NCBI GenBank assembly: GCA_027062985.1
Contig: JAMOSR010000127.1
Coordinates: 1-21,087 of the forward strand
Direction: 5' to 3'
Origin: Nautiliaceae bacterium
GTDB lineage: Bacteria > Campylobacterota > Campylobacteria > Campylobacterales > Nautiliaceae
Length of the DNA: 21,087 bases
Part shown: in pieces, positions 7,957-14,698 of the stretch
How the letters are laid out: each line of letters opens with the position of its first letter
How positions within the stretch are numbered: position 1 is the stretch's first letter
Notes under the pieces: generated by a model
Database searches by the model: none
What the model was told of the DNA's origin: nothing
Seen by the model: only the letters and a program-made list of their open reading frames with translations
Program-made: the position numbers and the translations under genes

Positions 7957-8532
7957 TTAATCCTCCTCTTCCACCTCTATTGCCTGATATACGTAAATAC
8001 TCGGATGATAAACCAGACAGTCTCCCGGAAGCCCCGCTTTTAAGCATAAATGGGCAAAAAACAAATCAAAAGAAGGCAATTCTTCCCATACAGCCGGTAA
8101 GAAAGTTGCCTGATGATTTCCAAGCTGCAAAATAACCCCGTCAACTCCTGGGCGTATTTTTCTTCTTAAATCTTCAATATCCGTATATTCCAGTTTTTCA
8201 GGCACCGTAAGAACGCTGACCTCTATTTTCACCCTATCAAACTCTTCAGGAGTTAAAGGCGGAAATCTCGGGTCTTCAAAAGCCGCGGCTTTTGCATTGG
8301 CCACAACATCGTCAATAAGAGGTCTATAAGGCAAAATAGAGCCTATACATCCTCTTAAATTACTACCTCTTGGCTTATCTTTCATTTTTAAAGTAACAAA
8401 CGTAGCCCTTTTTTCTTCAAGCCATGGATATCTGCTAACCCATTCTTCTCTGTCTATCAGTTTTTTTCCTTCAAACTCTTCTAAAATGGACATTCTTGCA
8501 AGTTTAGGCAATATTTTAAAATTTTCTTTCAT
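7957..8532 (-). CDS. AMMECR1-domain protein (AmmA-like)
   Basis: Member of the AMMECR1 family, small single-domain proteins found in bacteria, archaea and eukaryotes whose biochemical activity is not established. The hallmark LRGCIGS lies at residues 59-65 and is followed by the expected pattern of a proline-rich loop, VVANAKAAAFEDPRFPPLT, KIEVSVLT, PGVDGVILQLGNHQATFLPAVW and the LCLKAGLP region. At 191 aa it is full length. Many bacteria encode it in a three-gene AmmeMemoRadiSam set with a Memo-like dioxygenase and a radical SAM protein; neither is beside it here. Its ATG overlaps the stop of the GGDEF-EAL gene in an ATGA arrangement, with GGAGGGG as the ribosome-binding site inside that gene. 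Confidence 0.92.
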   Translation of the reverse strand: MKENFKILPKLARMSILEEFEGKKLIDREEWVSRYPWLEEKRATFVTLKMKDKPRGSNLRGCIGSILPYRPLIDDVVANAKAAAFEDPRFPPLTPEEFDRVKIEVSVLTVPEKLEYTDIEDLRRKIRPGVDGVILQLGNHQATFLPAVWEELPSFDLFFAHLCLKAGLPGDCLVYHPSIYVYQAIEVEEED

Positions 8533-11000
8533 TTTTCCCCTCCTAACAATTTTTTTAATTTTTCAAAAGGCATAGGCTTATAAAAATAAAACCCCTGCAT
8601 ATAATCGCATCCTAAATCTTTTAATATTTCAACCTGTTTTTCAGTTTCAACTCCTTCTGCAACTGTTTTTAAATCCAAACTTTTAGCAAACTCTACAATC
8701 GATTTTACAATAGCCCTGTCTTTTTTTGAAGTTTCTATAAATCTGATAAAGCTCATATCTATCTTCAAAAAATCAAAATCAAGTTCTTTTAACGACATAA
8801 AATTGGAATAGCCCGTTCCGAAATCATCAATTGCAACTTTTATGTTTTTGCTTTTAATTATATCTATTTTTTCCTTTGCCAACTGCATATTTGTTACAAT
8901 TCTTTCCGTTATTTCTATTGTCAGATTTTTAACTTCCGGAATAGATTCATAAAATTCATTATGTATAAAAGAATATGCAGAAAGATTAAAACTCAAATTT
9001 ATATCAACTTTTTTGGCATATTCCACAATTTTAGGAAAGGTTATTTTTTCTATATCGCTGATAAGTCCGCTTTCTTCCGCTTCTTCTATAAATTCGGCAG
9101 GGGGAATTATCCTCTCTTTTTCCTTAATTCTAATTAAACTCTCAGCCCCTGCTACCTTAAAATCCTGATTAACATAAGGCTGAAAATAAAAAATGATATT
9201 ATTTTCTTTAACGGCTCTTTTTATTAAATTATGCACAATATAAATTTTTTTCTTTTCTAATCCTATATTCTCATCGTAAATTTTATAAGTATTACCCCCT
9301 TCTTTAATCGCTTTATTTAAAGCCACATAAGCTTTTTCCAACAAAATTTCTAAATTATTTTCTTTATCATCAACAACAACGACCCCTATATTTACGTTTA
9401 AATTCAAAAAGGCATTTATTTTTGCTATTAATTTATTTAAAAAATTTTTTAATTCATTTTTTTCAATATCGATAACAAAAGCAAATTCATCGCCTCCTAC
9501 CCTTCCTATTTTACTAACACCTATCTCTTTTTTTAGAAAAGAAGCCAATTTTTTTAAAATTTCCTCGGCATATTTTTTTCCGCGGGATTCTATAATGGAC
9601 TTAAATTCATATATGTCAATTACCACAATAACTTTTTTAGAATCCAAATAATTTTTTTCCAAAAAACCTTTTCTGTTTAACAAGTTTGTAAGAGAATCAA
9701 CTACAACATGCTCATCGTTTAAAATAATACTTTGAAAAACATAATATTTTTTATCATAATATACCGGAATTATTTTTGCTTTTAAAAAAACATGTTTACC
9801 CTCAACATAACCTATTAAAATCTTCTCCACCGGCTTATCTTCGTTTATATCTAAATTATTAAAAATTTCATTTAAATTCGTTATTCCGTCTTTTAATTCA
9901 GAAAATACTTTATTGCAATACACGATATTGAATTCTTCATCCGTTATTACGATAGCCTGAAAACTTTCATCAAAAGATTTTTTAAGTAAAACCAGATATT
10001 TATTAAAAACCAAATACTCTGCGGCATATTTTATTTCGCTGCCCAAACCTTTTGCCAAATCTTCGCAACACTCAAAATCATTTTCATATTTACTCTCTAT
10101 TATAAATTCAAAATTATCTTCTTTAAATTCCACTCTGCTTAATAAATTTTTACACTCTCCAAATTTCCTGTCTTTATACACTATCTGAGAATTATAACCT
10201 TTCGAATTTATTAAATCGACAATATCTTGTAAAAAGGTTTCTACATTTTTTTCGGATAAAAACAGAGAATGAATATTCGCAACCATTTCTAAAAACATAT
10301 CTTTTTTTACTTTTTCCGTTTTATCAACCATTATTACAAAACCGCTGTATTTCCCTTTAAAAATAACGGTATCAGCAAACACATCACAGTAGAACTTCTT
10401 GTTATTTACAATAAATTCCCTATAAGGATAAAACATTTCAAAAAATTCGCCTCTTAAACGCCTTTTTATATTTTTAGCAAATTCCTCATCATAGCCAAAA
10501 ATATCATATGTATCATCTTCCGCTTTTATCCCAAGTTTTTTTGAAAGATAGTCATTTACGAATACTATTTTTTCCTGATATATCATAAACCCTATATGTT
10601 TGTAACTAAAAAGTTTTTCAGTAATTAATTCAAACTCTTCCCTTTCACTGACATCCACATTATAACCCAGCGCATAAATACAATCTTTTTCTTTTTTAAT
10701 TACTTTTAAATAAACACTTAAGAATTTAAAAACCTTATTTTTAGAAATTATTCTTGCTACAAATTCCACACTCTCTTTATGTTTTAATTCTTTTAATTTT
10801 TTTATAAAAAGTTCAAAATCTTCCGGTAAAGTAATTTTTTTTAAATTTTGCGGCTTTTCTAAAAATGATGTATCATAACCTGAATACGGAATATGATTTA
10901 TAATGTCTATCTCCTCAATCCGTTCGGTTTTAAAATTAAATTTCACTATATAAACACTAGCCGGTATTTCTTTTGCTATTATTTCATAAGAAATATTCAT
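8529..11000 (-). CDS. PAS-PAS-PAS-GGDEF-EAL c-di-GMP phosphodiesterase, cyclase domain degenerate
   Basis: An 823-aa cytoplasmic sensor protein without obvious membrane segments. PAS-like domains lie at about 1-130, 130-235 and 345-435, with a GAF-like stretch between the second and third. The GGDEF domain (about 435-590) keeps the GGDEF motif (502-506) and Asp462, but the guanine-binding Asn is Ile470, the GD aspartate is Glu479, and no RxxD inhibitory site is present. The EAL domain (about 595-823) keeps the catalytic set: Glu620 (in ESL rather than EAL), FNLS, IEITE, DDFGTGYS beginning at Asp725-Asp726, LKID, AEGVET and MQGF. The likely net activity is c-di-GMP hydrolysis tuned by PAS signals. 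It begins 2 bases after the FlhX-type gene. Domain boundaries are approximate. Confidence 0.9.
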   Translation of the reverse strand: MNISYEIIAKEIPASVYIVKFNFKTERIEEIDIINHIPYSGYDTSFLEKPQNLKKITLPEDFELFIKKLKELKHKESVEFVARIISKNKVFKFLSVYLKVIKKEKDCIYALGYNVDVSEREEFELITEKLFSYKHIGFMIYQEKIVFVNDYLSKKLGIKAEDDTYDIFGYDEEFAKNIKRRLRGEFFEMFYPYREFIVNNKKFYCDVFADTVIFKGKYSGFVIMVDKTEKVKKDMFLEMVANIHSLFLSEKNVETFLQDIVDLINSKGYNSQIVYKDRKFGECKNLLSRVEFKEDNFEFIIESKYENDFECCEDLAKGLGSEIKYAAEYLVFNKYLVLLKKSFDESFQAIVITDEEFNIVYCNKVFSELKDGITNLNEIFNNLDINEDKPVEKILIGYVEGKHVFLKAKIIPVYYDKKYYVFQSIILNDEHVVVDSLTNLLNRKGFLEKNYLDSKKVIVVIDIYEFKSIIESRGKKYAEEILKKLASFLKKEIGVSKIGRVGGDEFAFVIDIEKNELKNFLNKLIAKINAFLNLNVNIGVVVVDDKENNLEILLEKAYVALNKAIKEGGNTYKIYDENIGLEKKKIYIVHNLIKRAVKENNIIFYFQPYVNQDFKVAGAESLIRIKEKERIIPPAEFIEEAEESGLISDIEKITFPKIVEYAKKVDINLSFNLSAYSFIHNEFYESIPEVKNLTIEITERIVTNMQLAKEKIDIIKSKNIKVAIDDFGTGYSNFMSLKELDFDFLKIDMSFIRFIETSKKDRAIVKSIVEFAKSLDLKTVAEGVETEKQVEILKDLGCDYMQGFYFYKPMPFEKLKKLLGGEK

Positions 11001-11002
11001 AT

Positions 11003-11281
11003 CTATCTCCTGCTAAGCTCGGCATTTTGTTCTACTTTATGAAGCCATACGAATACTTCCGCCACCGCTTTATAAAGTTCGGGAGGAATTTCTTCGGTTT
11101 GTATTTTTATCAGATTTTCCACCAAAAGTTCGTTTTGAAAAATAGGCAAATCAAACTCTTTTGCTTTTTCAATTATTTTTTTGGCTATTTCTCCCTTTCC
11201 TTTTGCCACAATTTTAGGAGCGTTATCTTCATATGCCTTGTATTTAAGGGCAACCGCTTTAGTATTTATAAATTTTTTCAT
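11003..11281 (-). CDS. FlhB C-terminal-domain-like protein (FlhX/HP1575 type)
   Basis: A 92-aa protein matching only the cytoplasmic C-terminal domain of the flagellar export switch FlhB: AVALKYKAYEDNAPKIVAKGKGEIAKKI, then AKEFDLPIFQNELLVENLIK, then EEIPPELYKAVAEVFVWLHK. It lacks the four transmembrane helices of FlhB and the NPTH autocleavage motif; the equivalent position reads INTKAVALKY, so it resembles the fragment after FlhB self-cleavage. Such free-standing paralogues are known in Epsilonproteobacteria (H. pylori HP1575), where they can replace the corresponding part of FlhB. It overlaps the upstream ThpR gene by 23 bases and is 2 bases from the c-di-GMP protein, suggesting a possible motility link. 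Confidence 0.87.
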   Translation of the reverse strand: MKKFINTKAVALKYKAYEDNAPKIVAKGKGEIAKKIIEKAKEFDLPIFQNELLVENLIKIQTEEIPPELYKAVAEVFVWLHKVEQNAELSRR

Positions 11282-11726
11282 ATATAGGACCTTTTTTTGT
11301 TAAAGTTGATTTATATAAATAAACTTCAAACGGTACTTCAATATTTATATCTTCCCATTTTTTAAGTTCATCAAAAAATTTTTTATCTTTAATATTTTTA
11401 ATTCTACACAATGTGATATGAGGTTTAAAAGGTTTATCATTTATTAAATTAAATTTTTCGTTTATCTCTTTATTCACCTCCTCTCCAATATCGGCTTTTA
11501 AATATAAAATTTTATTTCCAAACATCCCAATACCGTTGATTTTTATCTTTTCATTTGGAATTTCCAAAGGAATCTGATATTTTTCAGGCTCATCTTCCCC
11601 TATAAATTTATGGGTTAAATGCAAATTCCATCCCTCAACCCATTTTCCATCTATATATTTTTCAAGGTCTTTTTTTATTGCCCCGTATATAGGCAGGGTA
11701 ACCGGAGTTGCTATAAAAAGTCTCAT
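11259..11726 (-). CDS. thpR: RNA 2',3'-cyclic phosphodiesterase (2H phosphoesterase)
   Basis: Member of the LigT/ThpR 2H phosphoesterase family, which hydrolyses 2',3'-cyclic phosphate RNA ends and in some members joins tRNA halves by a 2'-5' bond. The two catalytic HxT motifs are clear: LHLTHKFIG with His36-Thr38, and KPHITLCRI with His103-Thr105. The sequence also begins MRLFIATPV, typical of the family, and the 155-aa length is slightly shorter than the usual 175-190. Its ATG overlaps the stop of the DUF2905 gene (ATGA), and its 3' end overlaps the FlhX-type gene by 23 bases. A T4-type RNA ligase gene lies in the same window about 8.5 kb away; no functional link can be shown. Confidence 0.93.
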   Translation of the reverse strand: MRLFIATPVTLPIYGAIKKDLEKYIDGKWVEGWNLHLTHKFIGEDEPEKYQIPLEIPNEKIKINGIGMFGNKILYLKADIGEEVNKEINEKFNLINDKPFKPHITLCRIKNIKDKKFFDELKKWEDINIEVPFEVYLYKSTLTKKGPIYEKIYKY

Positions 11727-11932
11727 TGAAACAGCCTTGATATAATATAAAAAACAGCGCTTAAAACGACACTTATAATAATCGAAGAAGTAATGGGAAA
11801 ATAAAATACAAAATTTTCTTTTTCAATCACAATATCACCCGGCAGATGAAAAAGAGGAAAATCTTTAAAAAAATACATTAAAAGCCCGATAACTATAAAA
11901 ATAACTCCGATAAAGATAAAAATTTTAGCCAT
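11723..11932 (-). CDS. DUF2905 family small membrane protein
   Basis: A 69-aa protein with two transmembrane helices, about residues 3-22 and 46-66, separated by a short loop with the family signature FPLFHLPGDIVIEKENFVFYFPITSSI. Members of this family are small, widespread bacterial membrane proteins of unknown function. It is the first gene of a six-gene minus-strand run; AAAAAAGGCG precedes the ATG and a perfect extended -10 lies about 20 bases upstream. No partner or substrate can be inferred. Confidence 0.9.
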   Translation of the reverse strand: MAKIFIFIGVIFIVIGLLMYFFKDFPLFHLPGDIVIEKENFVFYFPITSSIIISVVLSAVFYIISRLFQ

Positions 11933-11950
11933 TTAACGCCTTTTTTCCTT

Positions 11951-11959
11951 ATTATATCA
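11951..11959 (-). promoter_or_regulatory. Extended -10 promoter of the DUF2905-thpR-flhX operon
   Basis: On the minus strand this reads TGATATAAT, a perfect extended -10 identical to that of the RNA ligase gene. The predicted leader is about 12 nt. It faces away from the leuC -10 at 11967, leaving only about 7-10 bp between the two elements, so the -35 region of each promoter falls over the other's transcribed start region. Confidence 0.6.
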
Positions 11960-11966
11960 AATTGGC

Positions 11967-11972
11967 TATAAT
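11967..11972 (+). promoter_or_regulatory. -10 element of the leuC promoter
   Basis: TATAAT preceded by TTGGC lies 20 bases before the leuC start, followed by AAAAGGA (11981-11987) as ribosome-binding site. A leader of about 13 nt leaves no room for a leucine attenuator. Confidence 0.55.
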
Positions 11973-11992
11973 TTCATTAAAAAAGGACTGTT

Positions 11993-13270
11993 ATGCCTAT
12001 GACGATAACCGAAAAGATTTTCGCAGAACACATTGGACGCGAAGTAAAACCTGGTGAGATTATTATGTGCGATGTCGATATGACTATAGGAAACGATATT
12101 ACCACCCCTATTTCAATAAGGGCTTTTGAAGAAAGCGGAGCCGAAAAACTGGCAAAACCGGATAATTTCGCAATCGTTTTAGACCATTTTATCCCGCCAA
12201 AAGATATTGCCAGCGCAAACCAGGCAAAAATTAACAGGGAATTTGCCTACAAACATAACCTCAAAAATTTTTTTGATGAAAAAGATATGGGAATTGAACA
12301 TAGACTTCTGCCTGAAAAAGGTCTGGTAATACCGGGGGACGTAATAATTGGAGCGGATTCTCATACATGTACCCACGGAGCTTTAGGAGCATTTTCAACA
12401 GGCATGGGTTCTACCGATATTGCTTTTTGTATGATTACAGGCAAAAGCTGGTTTAAAATACCGGAAAGCATAAAAGTGGTCTTCACCGGACAAAGAAAAG
12501 AACATGTTTACGGAAAAGACTTAATTTTAGAGCTTATTAGAAGAATAGGAGTGGACGGGGCACTTTACAAAGCTCTTGAATTTACGGGTGATACGATTGA
12601 AAACCTTCCGATGGATGATAGGATGAGTTTGTGTAACATGGCAATAGAAGCGGGAGCCAAAAACGGAATTATCGCTTATGACAAAATAACCGAAGAATTC
12701 TTAAATGAAGTAAAAAAATACAATCCTTTAAGAGCCGAGCCGAAAATCCACTATTCAGACCCGGATGCTAAATATGCTAAGATAATCGAAATTAACGTAG
12801 ACGAGCTTGAACCGATGGTTGCATATCCGTATCTTCCAAGTAACGGAAAACCAATCTCTCAAGCCGTAAAAGACGACATTGAAATTCATCAGGTATATAT
12901 CGGAAGCTGTACAAACGGAACGTTAAGCGACCTTAGAACGGCAGCTGAAATTTTAAAAGGCAAAAAAGTCCACAAAAGAGTAAGACTGATAGTAACACCT
13001 GCTACTCAAAGAATTTACAAACAAGCAGAACACGAAGGAATTATCGATACGTTAATAGATGCCGGAGCAGTTGTTGCAAACCCTACGTGCGGTGCATGTC
13101 TTGGAGGATATATGGGAATACTCGGTGATGGAGAAAGATGCGTAGCTACAACAAACAGAAACTTCAGAGGAAGAATGGGAAGTAGAGAATCAGAAGTTTA
13201 TTTATCTAACGCAGCCGTAGCGGCGGCAAGTGCAATTGCAGGAAAAATAGCGGACCCGAGAGATATTTAA
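11993..13270 (+). CDS. leuC: 3-isopropylmalate dehydratase large subunit
   Basis: Large catalytic subunit of isopropylmalate isomerase, an aconitase-family [4Fe-4S] enzyme of leucine biosynthesis that works as a heterodimer with LeuD. Cluster ligands are visible as Cys306 in GSCTNG and Cys366/Cys369 in NPTCGACLGG. GADSHTCTHGALGAF (120-134) and the C-terminal TTNRNFRGRMGSRESEVYLSN (386-406) are also diagnostic. At 425 aa it belongs to the shorter type related to archaeal LeuC/HacA enzymes, rather than the ~465-aa E. coli type. AAAAGGA precedes the ATG at 11993; a second in-frame ATG two codons on is less well spaced. No leuD follows; the next sequence is a truncated gene remnant. Confidence 0.96.
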   Translation: MPMTITEKIFAEHIGREVKPGEIIMCDVDMTIGNDITTPISIRAFEESGAEKLAKPDNFAIVLDHFIPPKDIASANQAKINREFAYKHNLKNFFDEKDMGIEHRLLPEKGLVIPGDVIIGADSHTCTHGALGAFSTGMGSTDIAFCMITGKSWFKIPESIKVVFTGQRKEHVYGKDLILELIRRIGVDGALYKALEFTGDTIENLPMDDRMSLCNMAIEAGAKNGIIAYDKITEEFLNEVKKYNPLRAEPKIHYSDPDAKYAKIIEINVDELEPMVAYPYLPSNGKPISQAVKDDIEIHQVYIGSCTNGTLSDLRTAAEILKGKKVHKRVRLIVTPATQRIYKQAEHEGIIDTLIDAGAVVANPTCGACLGGYMGILGDGERCVATTNRNFRGRMGSRESEVYLSNAAVAAASAIAGKIADPRDI

Positions 13271-13279
13271 TCTCTTTTT
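13259..13279 (+). terminator. Weak intrinsic terminator overlapping the end of leuC
   Basis: AGAGAT-ATTTA-ATCTCT followed by TTTT forms a 6-bp stem with a T-run. The stem includes the last leuC codons and the stop. Its low GC content makes it a modest terminator at best. Confidence 0.4.
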
Positions 13280-13281
13280 CC

Positions 13282-13401
13282 ATGCTTTTTAAAAATATAC
13301 TTAAAACCTCTTTAATAATCCTCAAACTCGTAATTCCTTTTTATATTATTGCGGATATTCTTATTTATTTCGGTGTAATTCAAAAAATATCCTTTTTAGG
13401 T
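13282..13401 (+). pseudogene. Truncated remnant, N-terminus resembling a nucleoside-recognition-domain membrane protein
   Basis: The reading frame from ATG 13282 encodes about 40 residues (MLFKNILKTS, then LKLVIPFYIIADILIYFGVIQKISFLG). They resemble the first transmembrane segment and following 'DxLxYFGvlxkI' stretch of nucleoside-recognition/gate-domain permeases, which are normally 300 aa or more. The frame then enters the fold-back mobile element and stops at 13470. Removing the element and one target copy only extends the frame by 14 codons (to TAA just before aguA), so the rest of the gene had been lost independently or earlier. There is no ribosome-binding site before the ATG. The family assignment rests on a short match and is tentative. 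Confidence 0.45.
13394..13401 (+). repeat. Left copy of 8-bp target-site duplication
   Basis: TTTTAGGT directly abuts the left terminal inverted repeat. The identical 8-mer is at 13678-13685 directly after the right repeat; bases beyond differ on both sides, so the duplication is exactly 8 bp. Confidence 0.85.
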
Positions 13402-13677
13402 CATACCTTTCTACACATTTTCCACAATGGCAAAAAGGTAGGATTATTTCATGCTAAACTACAAAGATAAAAATATGACAGCTCCGTGCTTCTTTTTGCT
13501 TACGCAACACTCAAATTTTGCTAAAAAGTGCGAACAGCAAGCGCCCTGACGGGTAGACGCACTTTTTTAAACGCAAAATTTTCGTTAAAATCCGCAATGC
13601 TGTCATATTTTTACTTTTTCGTTACTTAAATTTTTCAGTATGAAACAGCCCTAGTTTGAGATGTGTAGAAAGGTATG
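13402..13677. mobile_element. Fold-back MITE-like element, 276 bp, with 17-bp terminal inverted repeats
   Basis: The ends are CATACCTTTCTACACAT (13402-13418) and its exact reverse complement at 13661-13677, flanked by an 8-bp direct repeat TTTTAGGT. Inside are further nested inverted repeats: 13439-13455 against 13637-13653 (13 of 17 matching), 13469-13482 against 13599-13612 (14 of 14), 13513-13532 against 13558-13581 (about 20 bp with a small gap), and an apical CCC-TGAC-GGG at 13544-13553. Almost the whole element can thus fold into one long imperfect hairpin. There is no transposase-sized reading frame, so it would be moved in trans. It lies in a gene remnant, and its right end is 52 bases from the aguA start. 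No second copy exists in this window. The transposase family is unknown; 8-bp duplications are made by several IS families. Confidence 0.82.
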
Positions 13678-13685
13678 TTTTAGGT
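13678..13685 (+). repeat. Right copy of 8-bp target-site duplication
   Basis: TTTTAGGT, identical to 13394-13401, begins at the first base after the right terminal inverted repeat. Confidence 0.85.
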
Positions 13686-13729
13686 AATATTACAAAAACA
13701 AAGTACCGCTTTTGTGCAAAAGGATAAAA

Positions 13730-14698
13730 ATGAATTATTTAATACCGGAATGGGAAAAACAGACATTTGTTCAACTTGTATTTCCTCATAAAAATACAGA
13801 TTGGGCATGCTGTTTGGAAGAAGCGATTAAAACTTTTAGCGAAATAGCTTATGCTATCGCTCAATATGAAAAAGTCCTTATATGTTATGAAGACGAAAAC
13901 ACTGTAAAACATTTAAAGCACAAAAATTTTATTTTCAAAAAAATTAAAAACAACGATACTTGGGCAAGGGATTTTGGCGCCATCAGCGTTAAGATGAATA
14001 ATAAAATTAAACTTTTAGATTTTAAATTCAACGGATGGGGACTCAAATTTCCCGCAAATTACGACAATTTAATTTCAAGAAAAATTTTTAATATCCACAA
14101 AAGCTACAATTTCGTACTTGAAGGCGGAAGCATTGACACAAACGGTAAAATTCTTCTTACCACTTCTAGATGCCTTTTGGAAGAAAACAGAAACTATCCT
14201 TTAACAAAAGAAGAAATAGAAGAGTTTTTAAAAAAAGAACTTTTCATAAATAAAATAATCTGGCTTAATTACGGATTTTTAGAAGGGGATGATACCGATT
14301 CACATATCGACACTCTTGCGAGATTCGTAAACGAAAATACGATTGTTTACTGTAAATGCGAAGATAAAAAAGACATTCATTACGAAGAACTTAAAAAAAT
14401 GGAAGAAGAACTGAAAAAAACAGACTTTAATCTTATTCCATTACCTCTTCCAAATCCTAAATACTGGGATAATCACAGACTCCCGGCAACATACGCAAAT
14501 TTTTTAATAATAAACAACGCCGTACTTTTGCCAATTTATGAAGATAAAAAAGACAAATATGTATATGACCTCTTTTGTGAAATCTTCCCTGAGAGGGAAA
14601 TTGTTCCAATAAACGCAAACACACTTATAAAACAACACGGCTCGATACACTGTATAACAAAGGAGTATTTTAATGAAGATTTTATTAGCCCCGAGTGA
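13730..14698 (+). CDS. aguA: Agmatine deiminase / PPAD-family amidinohydrolase
   Basis: Predicted to hydrolyse agmatine to N-carbamoylputrescine and ammonia, a step in making putrescine and spermidine. Family motifs are present in order: NDTWARDFGA (75-84), LEGGSIDTNG (130-139), GDDTDSHIDTLARF (186-199, usually GDDTDGH, so a Gly-to-Ser change) and HGSIHCIT (303-310) with nucleophile Cys308. At 322 aa from the ATG at 13730 it is shorter than plant and Pseudomonas AguA (about 370) but like epsilonproteobacterial HP0049/Cj0949c-type proteins. AAAAGGA supports this ATG over an upstream TTG at 13712. It overlaps yaaA by 26 bases. Any promoter must lie in the fold-back element or the 45 bp after it (TAATAT at 13685 is a possible -10). 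The related arginine/peptidyl-arginine deiminases are the alternative. Confidence 0.88.
   Translation: MNYLIPEWEKQTFVQLVFPHKNTDWACCLEEAIKTFSEIAYAIAQYEKVLICYEDENTVKHLKHKNFIFKKIKNNDTWARDFGAISVKMNNKIKLLDFKFNGWGLKFPANYDNLISRKIFNIHKSYNFVLEGGSIDTNGKILLTTSRCLLEENRNYPLTKEEIEEFLKKELFINKIIWLNYGFLEGDDTDSHIDTLARFVNENTIVYCKCEDKKDIHYEELKKMEEELKKTDFNLIPLPLPNPKYWDNHRLPATYANFLIINNAVLLPIYEDKKDKYVYDLFCEIFPEREIVPINANTLIKQHGSIHCITKEYFNEDFISPE

Noticed and set aside
1706..11726. A joint RNA-repair system formed by the RNA ligase and ThpR
   Set aside because: The genes are about 8.5 kb apart, in different operons with separate promoters; both occurring in one window is not evidence of joint function.
13475..13549. 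24-codon frame on + (begins MTAPCFF) and 31-codon frame on - at 13511-13606 (begins MTALRIL) inside the fold-back element
   Set aside because: Both begin MTA only because the 14-bp inverted repeat contains ATGACAGC. Neither has a ribosome-binding site or protein-like composition, so they are by-products of the palindrome.
13402..13677. CRISPR-like array or rho-independent terminator at the inverted repeats
   Set aside because: The repeats are inverted, not regularly spaced direct repeats, and no spacer pattern exists. The exact 8-bp flanking duplication fits transposition much better.
13696..13715. ACAAAG...CTTTTGT hairpin just before aguA as a terminator
   Set aside because: The stem is A/T-rich with a bulge and no T-run follows; too weak to call.
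13712..13729. Upstream TTG start for agmatine deiminase
   Set aside because: The AAAAGGA ribosome-binding site is inside this extension and spaced for the ATG at 13730; family proteins begin near that ATG.
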